Source: Candidatus Saccharimonadota bacterium
GTDB lineage: Bacteria; Patescibacteriota; Saccharimonadia; Saccharimonadales; Saccharimonadaceae
DNA: 64,000 nt
Assembly (NCBI GenBank): GCA_003246575.1
Contig: QJZZ01000001.1
Coordinates: 405,926 to 469,925 of the forward strand
Reading direction: 5' to 3'
Part shown: positions 32,674-41,143 of the stretch, one piece after another
Position numbering within the stretch: the first letter of the stretch is position 1
Layout: every line of letters begins with the position of its first letter
Notes under the pieces: model-generated
Database searches by the model: none
Seen by the model: the letters and a program-made list of their open reading frames with translations, nothing else
Told to the model about the DNA's origin: nothing
Translations under genes and position numbers: made by a program

Positions 32674-33939
32674 ATGCCAGAAGATAAACCGCTAAACGAG
32701 CAGCCAGCTGAGCAGGTGCCACAGGATGAGGTTCAACCGAGTGAGCCGCTAGTAGAATCGGCTCCAGCCATGCCAGTTAATCCATCTAGTCAGCCACAGC
32801 AGTCGGCGCCAGTCATGCCCGTACAGCAGCCGATTGGCTCTGCGCAGCCTATGATGGGGGCTCCGGCCATGACGCCGGTGCAAAAGCCAAAGAAGAAGTG
32901 GCTTTTGCCGGTTATCATTCTGTCAATCGTCGTCTTGGTACTTTCTGGTGGCGGTATCGGTGCATATGCGTGGTATCAGAGTCCACAAAAGATTGTTGAT
33001 GATGGGCTCATGTCAATGATGTCAGCAAAGTCGGGTAAGCTTGACGGGCAGGCAACTATCAGTATGGATGATGCCAAAATCACCATGACGTTCAAGTCTC
33101 AGTCAAATGATACTGCTGGGCAACAGTCGGTAACGATTAAGATCGAAGCGCCATCTGATTCGCCATATTCTGTTGTAGATGGGCTCGAGACCTCAGTAGA
33201 TGTAGTTCTTGATCAGCAAGACATGACGTTCTATCTGCGCGTAAATGACTTGCAGGCAGCCTACGAGATGTATCGTGACGCCATGATTGAAACACTTCAA
33301 TCCTTGTATACTGGCTACGGGTACGACATCGGAGACGCAGAGATTGCTGCCTTCCGCGATCAGATAGATGAGATGATGATGCCAACAGTTAAGAAGCTTG
33401 ACGGACAATGGCTCAAGCTTAATGCGAGCGATATCGACCAGACAACGAGCACTGATGTAATGAGCTGTGTGTCGGACGCGCTCAAGAAAGCTAGCGACGA
33501 CAGCGCTGTTCAGGAAATCATTGACACCTACAAGGCAAATGCTTTCGTGAATCCAGGCGAAAGCCTCGGTACGAAGAACGGCTCGGTCGGCTATGTGCTC
33601 GATTTTGATCAGAATAAGGCAGCCGCATTCCGTGACGCGCTCAAAGAAACAGCGATTGGCAAGGATATTGCTGCGTGTGATATTCCCGATGAAGATACAG
33701 TCGAAAGTGAAAATGTAGCAGCTGAAGCAACTGCTGAGCTTTGGGTTGACCAGTGGTCGCACCAGGTCCGCCACATCACAGTCAAGGGCAGTAATGACGA
33801 TAAGTCTGTCAATGTCACGATGGACCTCAACGTAGAGCTCAATACTGATGTCACGGTTGAAATCCCATCGGACGCCAAGACGTTTGATGAAATCCAGTCT
33901 GACATTGAAAACCTTCTGTCTGCAACTGGTTCGATCTAA
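32674..33939 (+). CDS. Single-span protein with large extracellular domain
   Basis: 421 residues. Cytoplasmic Pro/Gln-rich N-terminus (about 1-72, with repeated QSAPVMPV-like units), basic KKPKKKW, one membrane span (about 74-97) and a 320-residue outer domain rich in Asp/Ser, reminiscent in layout of LppX/LprG-type or DUF lipoproteins but unassigned. Start at ATG 32674, 9 bases after AAGGGG; an ATG two codons earlier is too close to it. TGcTATCAT gives a leader of about 35 bases. Confidence 0.65.
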   Translation: MPEDKPLNEQPAEQVPQDEVQPSEPLVESAPAMPVNPSSQPQQSAPVMPVQQPIGSAQPMMGAPAMTPVQKPKKKWLLPVIILSIVVLVLSGGGIGAYAWYQSPQKIVDDGLMSMMSAKSGKLDGQATISMDDAKITMTFKSQSNDTAGQQSVTIKIEAPSDSPYSVVDGLETSVDVVLDQQDMTFYLRVNDLQAAYEMYRDAMIETLQSLYTGYGYDIGDAEIAAFRDQIDEMMMPTVKKLDGQWLKLNASDIDQTTSTDVMSCVSDALKKASDDSAVQEIIDTYKANAFVNPGESLGTKNGSVGYVLDFDQNKAAAFRDALKETAIGKDIAACDIPDEDTVESENVAAEATAELWVDQWSHQVRHITVKGSNDDKSVNVTMDLNVELNTDVTVEIPSDAKTFDEIQSDIENLLSATGSI

Positions 33940-33983
33940 GCACCTCGCCTCTCGGCTCTATCCGTGGTATACTTCATCAGTAT

Positions 33984-36404
33984 ATGAAGCGCTACAACCC
34001 CAGTGAGATAGAGCCGAAATGGCAGGCCGTATGGGCCGACGAAAAACGCTATGAAGTCAGTGAAGATTCTGACAAACGAAAATATTATGTCTCGTGTATG
34101 TTCCCGTACCCTTCTGGTGCGGGAATGCACGTTGGTCACACCTTTGAACACGCCATCGTCGATGCCGTCGCTCGCTATCAGCGTGCCAATGGCGCTAATG
34201 TCCTGAACCCGATGGGATGGGACTCGTTTGGATTGCCGGCAGAAAACTACGCTATCAAGACCGGCACGCCGCCTGCCCAGAGTACGGCCACGAACATTGC
34301 CAACTTCACCAATCAACTCAAGCGTCTCGGTGCCAGTATTGATTGGTCGCGCGAAATCAACACGTCGAGCCCAGAGTACTACCGCTGGACGCAGTGGATT
34401 TTCACGCAACTCTTCGAGCGCGGGTTGGCGTATCAAAAAGAGGCCAACCAATGGTGGTGCCCTGTCGATATGACTGTGCTTGCCAACGAGCAAGTCGAAG
34501 GTGGCAAATGTTGGCGCTGCGGTTCTGAGGTCGTCAAAAAGTCGATGAAGCAATGGTTCTTCAAGATTACTGATTACGCAGACCAACTCCTCGAAGAAAT
34601 CCCTGGCCTCGATTGGCCAGAAAAGATTAAAACCGCTCAGACCAACTGGATCGGCCGCTCAGAGGGTGCCGAGATCGAATTCACTGTCGACGGCCATGAC
34701 GATATCATCACGGTATTCACGACGCGTCCGGACACTATCTTTGGCGCAACCTTCCTCGTGCTCGCACCAGAGCATCCACTCGTCCGCACGATTGTGAGTG
34801 ACGCGCAGCGAGCGAACGTCGAAGGATACGTCGCGACTGCACTCAAGCGCTCTGAGATTGAGCGTATGGCTGAAGGTAAAGAAAAGACAGGTGTCGCCAC
34901 AGGCGCATTTGTCATCAATCCCGCAACGGGCGAGAAAATGCCGATCTGGGTCGCCGACTACGTCCTTGGCGGCTATGGCACGGGTGCGATTATGGCGGTC
35001 CCAGCACATGACGAACGTGACAACGAATTCGCAACCAAATTTGAACTGCAAATTATCGAAGTGGTTACTCGCCCAGAGGGTGAGACCGAAACCTGCTATC
35101 ACGGCGAAGGTGCTTTGCAAAACTCTGGTGACTTCGACGGTATGTCATCGAGTGATGCGCGCGAAGAAATCGTCGCCTGGCTCGAGCAGCAAGGCGTTGG
35201 TCGTAGCAAAGTGACCTACCGTATGCGCGACTGGCTCGTCAGTCGTCAGCGCTACTGGGGCGCACCGATCCCGATTGTTCACTGCGAAACACACGGTGCC
35301 GTCGCTGTTCCGGAATCTGAATTGCCGGTATTACTTCCTGAAGTCGACGATTTTGTACCGAAGGGCCAGAGCGTTCTGGCGACAGTTGAAGACTGGGTCA
35401 ATACGACCTGTCCAACCTGTGGCGGTCCTGCACTGCGCGAAACCGACACCATGGACGGATATGCGTGTAGCTCATGGTACCTTCTTCGTTATACCGATCC
35501 GCAGAATGCCGAGCAAGCCTGGAGTCGTGAAGCCGCTGACTACTGGACGCCAATCGACATGTACGTTGGTGGTGACCACGCGGTTGCGCACCTTCTGTAC
35601 GTTCGCTTCTGGAACCACGTCTTCCACGATATGGGCCTCGTCCCAAGTCGCGAGCCAGTCAAGAAGCTGGTCTATCATGGACTAATCGGTGCCGAAGATG
35701 GTCGCAAGATGAGCAAATCACTCGGAAACGTCATCGATCCGCTCGAAATTGTCGACCAGGGCTATGGTGCTGACGCGCTTCGTACCTTCGAGCTCTTCCT
35801 TGGTCCGATCAACGAAAACTCCAACTGGTCGAGCCGCGGTATCGCTGGCGTCTACCGTTTCTTGAATCGCGCCTGGACGCTGACGCAGGAATTTGTTGAA
35901 GCAGGCGAACTCGCCGAAGGTGAGAACGCTGAGCTAACTGCGCTTCGCCACCGCACAGTCAAGAAGGTGACGAGTGACATTCACCGTCTGAGCTTCAATA
36001 CCGCCATCGCTTCGCTGATGGAGTACGTCAACGAACTCTACAAGATAAAGACAAATGGATTCACCACCGCATGGCGTGAGCCGATCGAATCTCTCGTGCA
36101 GCTTTTGGCTGTCTTCGCACCGCATATGAGTGCTGAACTTTGGCAGCAATTGGGGCATGATGAGCCACTCGACTTCGTACAGTGGCCAACATGGGATGAC
36201 AGCCTGACGATTGCCGAGACCATGACGATTGTGATTCAAGTGAATGGCAAGGTCCGTGGTAAGCTCAATGTTGCCAAAGAGGCAAGTGATGACGAAATCA
36301 AGACAGCTGCGCTGGCAGATGAAAATGTCGCCAAACATCTCGGCGACAAAAAACCGACCAAGGTGATTTATATTCCTGGTCGGCTGGTAAGTATCGTCGT
36401 CTAA
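33984..36404 (+). CDS. leuS: Leucyl-tRNA synthetase
   Basis: 806 residues, class Ia synthetase. MFPYPSGAGMHVGHTFEHA carries the HIGH motif (HVGH); a CP1 editing domain follows (TFGATFLVLAPEHPL, GTGAIMAVPAHDERD with the conserved Asp); RKMSKSLGNVIDP is KMSKS. A zinc site CPTCGG is present. The C-terminal anticodon and extension domains end with QVNGKVRGKLNV. Charges tRNA-Leu. TGgTATACT (33965-33973) leaves only a 4-base leader and no ribosome site, so the start relies on a nearly leaderless mRNA. Confidence 0.97.
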   Translation: MKRYNPSEIEPKWQAVWADEKRYEVSEDSDKRKYYVSCMFPYPSGAGMHVGHTFEHAIVDAVARYQRANGANVLNPMGWDSFGLPAENYAIKTGTPPAQSTATNIANFTNQLKRLGASIDWSREINTSSPEYYRWTQWIFTQLFERGLAYQKEANQWWCPVDMTVLANEQVEGGKCWRCGSEVVKKSMKQWFFKITDYADQLLEEIPGLDWPEKIKTAQTNWIGRSEGAEIEFTVDGHDDIITVFTTRPDTIFGATFLVLAPEHPLVRTIVSDAQRANVEGYVATALKRSEIERMAEGKEKTGVATGAFVINPATGEKMPIWVADYVLGGYGTGAIMAVPAHDERDNEFATKFELQIIEVVTRPEGETETCYHGEGALQNSGDFDGMSSSDAREEIVAWLEQQGVGRSKVTYRMRDWLVSRQRYWGAPIPIVHCETHGAVAVPESELPVLLPEVDDFVPKGQSVLATVEDWVNTTCPTCGGPALRETDTMDGYACSSWYLLRYTDPQNAEQAWSREAADYWTPIDMYVGGDHAVAHLLYVRFWNHVFHDMGLVPSREPVKKLVYHGLIGAEDGRKMSKSLGNVIDPLEIVDQGYGADALRTFELFLGPINENSNWSSRGIAGVYRFLNRAWTLTQEFVEAGELAEGENAELTALRHRTVKKVTSDIHRLSFNTAIASLMEYVNELYKIKTNGFTTAWREPIESLVQLLAVFAPHMSAELWQQLGHDEPLDFVQWPTWDDSLTIAETMTIVIQVNGKVRGKLNVAKEASDDEIKTAALADENVAKHLGDKKPTKVIYIPGRLVSIVV

Positions 36405-36929
36405 CTAGCTACTAGAACCTGAGACGGGAAGTATAACTTGCTCGCCTACTTCCAGGTTGCCGGCTGAAACACTTCCGTTGCTACCCGTGAAGGTCTCCGC
36501 ATTCGCAGGGTCATTGACGACATGTTCGATAACATCGCGAATATCTACTTCGTCGAGCACGACATTTTGTTCGACCATGCGCCATACAGTGTCACCCTCA
36601 CCGGCCACTACGGCCTGTTCGCCTTCGTAGGTCGTCTCATGGCGTAAGCTGTCGATTGCATGGTCGATGGTGTCGCTATACGCATGTCCAGCTGCTATAC
36701 CACTAGCTAGAAGTAGGACTGCTACACCGGTACGATGTTTGCGTTCCTTTTTGGTGCGTCGAGAATCGAGTGCATCTTGGTCAGCCTCGGCAGGAACCGT
36801 AGGGATACGGTAGGTGTCAGCAACAGTTCGTGTGCTGCTTGCAATGTCTACAGCAATATCTAACTGATCGCGGACGCGAGGTTGTGCGTCTTGGTCAAAG
36901 GGTATGTCAGTGGTTCGTTCTAAAGTCAT
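36405..36929 (-). CDS. Single-span protein with LysM-like domain
   Basis: 174 residues. A 65-residue cytoplasmic N-terminus, basic TKKERKHRTG, one membrane span (about 68-84), then a LysM-like outer domain: GEGDTVWRMVEQNV, RDVIEHVVNDPANAETF and LEVGEQVILPVSG. LysM binds peptidoglycan or chitin sugars, so the protein probably tethers membrane to wall. The promoter is excellent: minus-strand TTGACA (36959-36964), 17 bases, TAGTAT (36936-36941), with the start site at the ATG (36929). Convergent with leuS, stops adjacent. Confidence 0.75.
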   Translation of the reverse strand: MTLERTTDIPFDQDAQPRVRDQLDIAVDIASSTRTVADTYRIPTVPAEADQDALDSRRTKKERKHRTGVAVLLLASGIAAGHAYSDTIDHAIDSLRHETTYEGEQAVVAGEGDTVWRMVEQNVVLDEVDIRDVIEHVVNDPANAETFTGSNGSVSAGNLEVGEQVILPVSGSSS

Positions 36930-36935
36930 GTATAT

Positions 36936-37031
36936 ATACTATCATAAGCACAATGATTTGTCAATATATTTATGCTTATTTTTCACAAAAAATGCAAACC
37001 TCTTGAGTAAAGTGCAACTTTTTCGTATAAT
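36936..37031. promoter_or_regulatory. Divergent promoters of the LysM gene and rpmF
   Basis: Leftward: TTGACA-N17-TAGTAT (36964-36936), leaderless. Rightward: TTGAGT (37003-37008), 17 bases, TATAAT (37026-37031), giving rpmF a leader of about 38 bases with AAAGGAG. Confidence 0.85.
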
Positions 37032-37075
37032 AGCAAACAAGTTTAATCACCTGAGAAAAAAGGAGTACATACCAT

Positions 37076-37225
37076 ATGGCACAACCTAAGAAGCAGTCGA
37101 GTGCCCGCAAAACGGGTCTGCGACGTAGCCACCTACGCCTCAAATTGGCGCGAGCAGTGAACGGTACATCACCGGTCAAGGTTCACACAACCAAGCGCGA
37201 AACTGGCGCAAAAAAAGCTGCGTAA
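37076..37225 (+). CDS. rpmF: 50S ribosomal protein L32
   Basis: 49 residues: MAQPKKQSSARKTGLRRSHL, then a basic tail ending RETGAKKAA. This matches the L32 N-terminal signature (MA-x-PK-x-x-x-S-x-x-R-x-x-x-RRSH). The zinc-binding Cys pairs of many L32 proteins are absent, so it is the Cys-less type. AAAAAGGAG lies 11 bases before the ATG. It heads the rpmF-nusB-NUDIX-rnc run. Confidence 0.9.
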   Translation: MAQPKKQSSARKTGLRRSHLRLKLARAVNGTSPVKVHTTKRETGAKKAA

Positions 37226-37287
37226 CAGTAGTTTTTTAGTCGAACTTTACACATTTTACAAAACGAAAGAACCACAGAAAAACGCTT

Positions 37288-37749
37288 ATGGCATCTAATC
37301 GTCACCTCGGTCGCATCGTCGCACTTCAGTCACTCTACGAATACGAGTTTCGTCTCTCTGCAGGCGATGTTGATCTTGATATCGATGAAATCCTGACCAG
37401 GAACCTCGACCGTTACAGAGATGAAATCGAAGACACTCCGTTTGTCAAAGAGCTCGTCACCGGCGTTCTCGAGAAAATCCCTGAACTCGATGAAGCACTG
37501 CAGCCGATTGCACCTGAATGGCCGCTCAACCAGATTAGCCGTGTTGACCACGGCATCCTTCGCATAGGACTCTATGAGTTGCTCCACAGGGGCGAGAAAG
37601 TACCACCAAAGGTGGCAATCAACGAAGCTGTCGAGCTCGCCAAAGCGTTTGGTTCTGATAATTCGAGCAAGTTCGTGAACGGTGTACTCGGTACCGCGTT
37701 CCGTACTCTGATCGAAGGAGGAACTGACGATGCAGACGTCAAGGCTTGA
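37288..37749 (+). CDS. nusB: Transcription antitermination factor NusB
   Basis: 153 residues, all-helical NusB fold: RHLGRIVALQSLYEYEF at the start (family ARxxALQxLYxxE), WPLNQISRVDHGILRIGLYEL and KVAINEAVELAKAFGSDNSSKFVNGVLG. Binds NusE and boxA RNA for rRNA antitermination. 62 bases downstream of rpmF; its end overlaps the NUDIX gene by 20 bases. Confidence 0.95.
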   Translation: MASNRHLGRIVALQSLYEYEFRLSAGDVDLDIDEILTRNLDRYRDEIEDTPFVKELVTGVLEKIPELDEALQPIAPEWPLNQISRVDHGILRIGLYELLHRGEKVPPKVAINEAVELAKAFGSDNSSKFVNGVLGTAFRTLIEGGTDDADVKA

Positions 37750-38224
37750 TAAATTCAAGAAATACCTCGGTGGCCGCAAGTCGTCGATTCAGGAAATTGT
37801 TCGTGAACCGACCTCTGGTGGCGTCGTGTTTCGCCGTGACGAAAAAGGCGAAATTGAAATCCTATTGATCCAGGACGCCAAGGACCGCTGGACCATCCCA
37901 AAGGGTCACATCGAAGAAGGTGAGACCGCCAGTCAGACGGCACGTCGTGAAATCGGCGAAGAAGCAGGCCTTCATGATGTCGATATGCTCGGCTGGCTAG
38001 GCAAGATCCACTTCCGTTACCGACGCATGGATCGCCTCGTACTGATGACGACACAAATCTATCTCGTGCGCGCCAAGGGCGATACCAATGCGATTCAAAA
38101 AGAAGAGTGGATGAACGGCATCAAGTGGTTTCCATTCAACGAAGCGCTCGATCTCATCGAGTATGAAGATATCGGAAAACTAATGTTGCTTGCGCGTAAG
38201 CGTATCCGACAGGAGAATCTCTAA
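37730..38224 (+). CDS. NUDIX hydrolase
   Basis: 164 residues. NUDIX box GHIEEGETASQTARREIGEEAG (metal-binding Glu residues), preceded by GGVVFRRDEKGEIEILLIQ and DRWTIPKGH. Layout matches the small Ap4A/diadenosine-type or general housecleaning NUDIX group. ATG at 37730 with GGAGGA upstream inside nusB. TAATG overlap with rnc. Confidence 0.93.
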   Translation: MQTSRLDKFKKYLGGRKSSIQEIVREPTSGGVVFRRDEKGEIEILLIQDAKDRWTIPKGHIEEGETASQTARREIGEEAGLHDVDMLGWLGKIHFRYRRMDRLVLMTTQIYLVRAKGDTNAIQKEEWMNGIKWFPFNEALDLIEYEDIGKLMLLARKRIRQENL

Positions 38225-38949
38225 TGACTGGCATGTTGACCGCCCCTTATCAAGAATTTGCTCGAGAGAAACTCGGGTTTGAATACGACAATATCGACCT
38301 ACTCGTGACGGCGTTGACTCACCGTAGTTACGTCAATGAGCACAAAAAATCAGTCTCTGAGCACAATGAACGCCTCGAATTCCTCGGTGACGCCGTGCTC
38401 GAACTCGTTGTCACAGACTTTTTGTTTAACACCTACGACGAAGCTGAAGGTATCCTGACGAGCTGGCGTGCCGCCCTAGTGCGTACCGAAAGTATCTCTG
38501 ATGCCGGGCGTTTGCTCGGCTATGAGCCGCTCATTCGTATGAGTCGTGGTGAAAAGAAGGGCTCTGAGCGCGCCCGTCAGCAGATATTGGCAAATGCCTT
38601 TGAAGCCGTGATTGGTTCGATTTATCTCGAGAAGGGCTACGCTGAAGCCGAAAAATTTATCCAAAAGCACATCACGAGCAAACTCGAGAGCATTCTCGAT
38701 GAAGGCTCATGGCGTGACCCGAAGTCTCACCTGCAAGAAGTCTCGCAGCGTATCGATGGTGCAACGCCGGTCTACAAAGTCATGAGCGAAGAAGGTCCAG
38801 ATCACGAAAAGATCTTCACACTTGGCGCTTATGTTGGTGGCACGCTGATGGGGCAGGGCGTTGGTCCGTCCAAACAGTATGCGCAGCAGCAGGCCGCGCG
38901 TGCCGCTCTCAAGGCGTATGACAAGCGCACCTCGAGTGAAAGCAATTGA
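38224..38949 (+). CDS. rnc: Ribonuclease III
   Basis: 241 residues. NERLEFLGDAVLELVVTDFLF is the RNase III signature with catalytic Glu/Asp; ILANAFEAVIGSIYLEKG supplies the second metal-binding pair. C-terminal dsRNA-binding domain: DPKSHLQEVSQ...GVGPSKQYAQQQAARAALKAY. Processes rRNA precursors and structured RNA, so it may act on the hairpin RNAs in this window. Its ATG shares the last A of the NUDIX stop. Confidence 0.97.
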   Translation: MTGMLTAPYQEFAREKLGFEYDNIDLLVTALTHRSYVNEHKKSVSEHNERLEFLGDAVLELVVTDFLFNTYDEAEGILTSWRAALVRTESISDAGRLLGYEPLIRMSRGEKKGSERARQQILANAFEAVIGSIYLEKGYAEAEKFIQKHITSKLESILDEGSWRDPKSHLQEVSQRIDGATPVYKVMSEEGPDHEKIFTLGAYVGGTLMGQGVGPSKQYAQQQAARAALKAYDKRTSSESN

Positions 38950-39003
38950 CGCTGAGAGCAAAACAGTGTACAATCTAACCTTGAAGTAAAAAATCGAAGG
39001 TTA
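38946..39003 (+). promoter_or_regulatory. rpsP promoter and leader hairpin
   Basis: TTGACG (38946-38951, overlapping the rnc stop), 17 bases, TACAAT (38969-38974). The leader begins with TAACCTT (38976-38982) pairing with AAGGTTA (38997-39003), a 7-bp hairpin between transcription start and the ribosome site; a candidate site for feedback or RNase III. Confidence 0.7.
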
Positions 39004-39028
39004 ATAAGAGAGAAGGATTCAGTTACTC

Positions 39029-39391
39029 ATGCTCGTAATTCGTTTGCAACGAATCGGTCGCAAGGCTTACCCTGTGTACCGTCTGGCTGTCCAAGAATCG
39101 CAGCGCCACCCATCTAGCGGTCGTGTTGTTGCGTACGTTGGTAGCTACAACCCACACACAAAAGACGCAACAGTCCAAGTTGAAGTTGCGCAAAAGTACC
39201 TCGACAACGGTGCTCAGCCAACCCCACGTGTTGTTAAGCTCCTCAAGGATGCAGGCGTCAAGCTTCCATCATGGGTCAAAGAACACGATGGTTCAAAGAG
39301 CAAGACGGTTCGTCACGCTGACAAGCTTCGCAAGAACCAGCCAAAAGAAGAGCCAGTCGAAGAAGCACCAGCTGAAGAATCAGCAGAGTAA
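39029..39391 (+). CDS. rpsP: 30S ribosomal protein S16
   Basis: 120 residues: MLVIRLQRIGRKAYPVYRLAV, SGRVVAYVGSYNPHTK and PTPRVVKLLKDAGV are S16 landmarks. About 35 extra C-terminal residues (NQPKEEPVEEAPAEESAE) form an acidic tail, seen in other long S16 proteins. AGAGAAGGA lies before the ATG. A terminator follows. Confidence 0.97.
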   Translation: MLVIRLQRIGRKAYPVYRLAVQESQRHPSSGRVVAYVGSYNPHTKDATVQVEVAQKYLDNGAQPTPRVVKLLKDAGVKLPSWVKEHDGSKSKTVRHADKLRKNQPKEEPVEEAPAEESAE

Positions 39392-39409
39392 CCCCTTCCG
39401 ATTCACCTC

Positions 39410-39439
39410 ACCACCCGTTCCATGGAGCGGGTGGTTTTG
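39410..39439 (+). terminator. Terminator after rpsP
   Basis: ACCACCCG (39410-39417) pairs with CGGGTGGT (39428-39435); TCCATGGA in the loop can extend the stem. Tail TTTTGTG. An extended -10 TGtTATACT (39440-39448) for khpA begins right after it. Confidence 0.8.
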
Positions 39440-39491
39440 TGTTATACTGGCTGCAGAATAGCGTAATGACCGAGAAGGAGACAGGGGGCAT

Positions 39492-39920
39492 ATGTCGACC
39501 ATAGACCAGCAATTCGTAGAGTATATCGTGAAAACGTTAGTAGAGAAGCCCGTCGATGTGATCGTCGATCGTATCGTTGACGAAAAAGGTGTTCTTCTCA
39601 GCCTAACTGTCAATCCAGAAGACCTTGGCCGCGTGATCGGTCGTCGTGGTGCGACAGCGCAGAGCTTGCGTACGCTCCTGCGTGCACTTGGCACCAAGAA
39701 TTCAGCTCGCTACAACCTCAAGATCGTTAACAATGATAACCCTGATGAGTCGGTCACAATTAGCTCAGACGACGACGTTACGACGACATCAGACGACACA
39801 ACTGACGAGTCTGTGGAAAACCTAGCAGATGAGTCTGTGGAAAACGATCGCGACCAGAGTTCAGATTACGCAAAAAAGTCTCGTGCAGAGCTTGCAGAAC
39901 TCGACGACCTGGATATATAA
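39492..39920 (+). CDS. khpA: KH-domain RNA-binding protein
   Basis: 142 residues. Residues 1-80 are KhpA: YIVKTLVEKPVDV, LSLTVNPEDLGRVIGRRGATAQSLRTLL with the GxxG loop (GRRG). It binds RNA with KhpB and affects cell growth and division in other bacteria. The family is usually about 75-80 residues; here an extra 60-residue Ser/Thr/Asp/Glu tail holds a near-duplicate ESVENLADESVEND. GAGAAGGAG lies before the ATG. Confidence 0.9.
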   Translation: MSTIDQQFVEYIVKTLVEKPVDVIVDRIVDEKGVLLSLTVNPEDLGRVIGRRGATAQSLRTLLRALGTKNSARYNLKIVNNDNPDESVTISSDDDVTTTSDDTTDESVENLADESVENDRDQSSDYAKKSRAELAELDDLDI

Positions 39921-40028
39921 TCATAAACAGTTCAAACAACTGCGAGAACTAAAAAAGCTCTATGCGAGCAAACCTACAGGTTTGAGAGCCTTATATGTCT
40001 AAGAAACCGTCCGAAGGGGCGGTTTTTT
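39892..40028 (+). ncRNA. Candidate small RNA or leader between khpA and trmD
   Basis: TTGCAG (39892-39897), 18 bases, TATAAT (39916-39921) overlap the khpA end and predict an RNA from about 39928. It can form CAGTT/AACTG, then GCTCT (39957-39961) with AGAGC (39985-39989) around AAACCT/AGGTTT; GCTC can alternatively pair with GAGC (39966-39969). It ends in a terminator AACCGTCC/GGGCGGTT with T6 (40005-40028), before trmD's own promoter. Confidence 0.5.
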
Positions 40029-40085
40029 GGTTGTATATAGCGCAACCGATAGACAAAAATGTCAACATCTGCCATACTATAACAG

Positions 40086-40739
40086 ATGAAAAAGTTCCAA
40101 GTTGTCACTTTGTTTCCGAGCATGTTCACTGGCGTGTTCAGCAATTCCATGATGTGGAAGGCACAGGATCGTGATATCGTGTCGCTCGAGACGATTGATT
40201 TGCGTGAATTTGGTCAGGGTCCACGACGTCAGGTAGACGACACCCCGTATGGTGGCGGTGATGGCATGTTGTTGATGGTGGAGCCGCTTTGGAAGGCGAT
40301 TACGCTCGCGAAAGAGAATGATCCGACGGCGAAAGTACTCTTGATGACGCCGCGTGGCGCTCGCTGGAAGCAATCGATGGCGCAGGAATACTCAGAAGCG
40401 GATCACGGCTACATCTTCGTGTGTGGGCGCTATGAGGGCTATGACGAGCGTATCCTGACACTGGTGGACCAAGAGGTGAGCGTGGGTGACTACGTACTGA
40501 CGGGTGGTGAACTGCCGGCCATGACGATTATTGACAGCATCGTTCGGCTTCTGCCCGGTGTGCTTGGTGGTGAAACCAGTGCGGCGATTGAAAGCTTTTC
40601 TGACGGCGAAACGCTCGAATTTCCGCAGTATACGCGCCCAGAAGAGTTCAATGGCATGCGCGTGCCTGACGTCCTGCTCAGTGGCAATCATGCAAAAATC
40701 GCCGAATGGCGATCTGAAAATTCTCTCAAAGCTGAATAA
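40086..40739 (+). CDS. trmD: tRNA (guanine-N1)-methyltransferase
   Basis: 217 residues, SPOUT-class knotted methyltransferase for m1G37: FQVVTLFPSMFTGVF, DDTPYGGGDGMLLMVEPL, FVCGRYEGYDERIL, EVSVGDYVLTGGELPAM and RLLPGVLG. Slightly short at the C-terminus. TGcCATACT (40070-40078) puts transcription start on the ATG (leaderless). Confidence 0.97.
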   Translation: MKKFQVVTLFPSMFTGVFSNSMMWKAQDRDIVSLETIDLREFGQGPRRQVDDTPYGGGDGMLLMVEPLWKAITLAKENDPTAKVLLMTPRGARWKQSMAQEYSEADHGYIFVCGRYEGYDERILTLVDQEVSVGDYVLTGGELPAMTIIDSIVRLLPGVLGGETSAAIESFSDGETLEFPQYTRPEEFNGMRVPDVLLSGNHAKIAEWRSENSLKAE

Positions 40740-40753
40740 TTTCGTGGGGTAGG

Positions 40754-40784
40754 CCTCCCCGGATGCGCGTGGCACCCGGGGAGG
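40754..40784 (-). terminator. GC-rich hairpin after the 40810-41076 gene
   Basis: CCTCCCCGG pairs with CCGGGGAGG (9 pairs, 13-base loop), 26 bases after the minus-strand stop; no U-run. Lies 15 bases after the convergent trmD stop and may serve both. Confidence 0.5.
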
Positions 40785-40809
40785 GGGGCTAGTAGCGGGG
40801 CCGAGTCGA

Positions 40810-41076
40810 CTAGCGTCGAAGCCAGCCGCGCTTGCGACCGGTCTCGGCCTTCGGCTGGGCGACAGTGTCGCTCTCCGTGACGACCGTGATCGTGGTGATC
40901 TTGACCTTGTTGATGGCCTTGTTGCCGCCGGTAACCATGGGTACGACGACAAGCATGTGCTTGGCGTTGTTGATGAGCTCTACGAGCTCGTTCAGGGGCA
41001 TCGCAACGTGTTCGCCGCGATAGCTGAGGCCTCGGCCCCAGATAAGACACGTCTCCGTGTCGACCGTAGTGGTCAT
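40810..41076 (-). CDS. Hypothetical protein in GC-rich cassette
   Basis: 88 residues, beta-rich with a basic end (GRKRGWLRR). Nearly every codon ends in G or C, in sharp contrast to flanking genes, so transfer from a GC-rich donor is likely. GGAGGAG lies 5 bases before the ATG ending at 41076. Own promoter at 41115-41143 and a GC hairpin at the 3' end: the same layout as the genes at 19040, 19810 and 56440. No family recognised. Confidence 0.6.
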   Translation of the reverse strand: MTTTVDTETCLIWGRGLSYRGEHVAMPLNELVELINNAKHMLVVVPMVTGGNKAINKVKITTITVVTESDTVAQPKAETGRKRGWLRR

Positions 41077-41114
41077 TATCTCCTCCAATGATAGGTACGT
41101 TCTAGCCGCAGGTG

Positions 41115-41143
41115 ATTATATAACAAAAATGCGTAAAAAGCAA
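41115..41143 (-). promoter_or_regulatory. Promoter of the 40810-41076 gene
   Basis: Minus strand TTGCTT (41138-41143), 17-base spacer, TATAAT (41115-41120); leader of about 30 bases. Confidence 0.8.
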
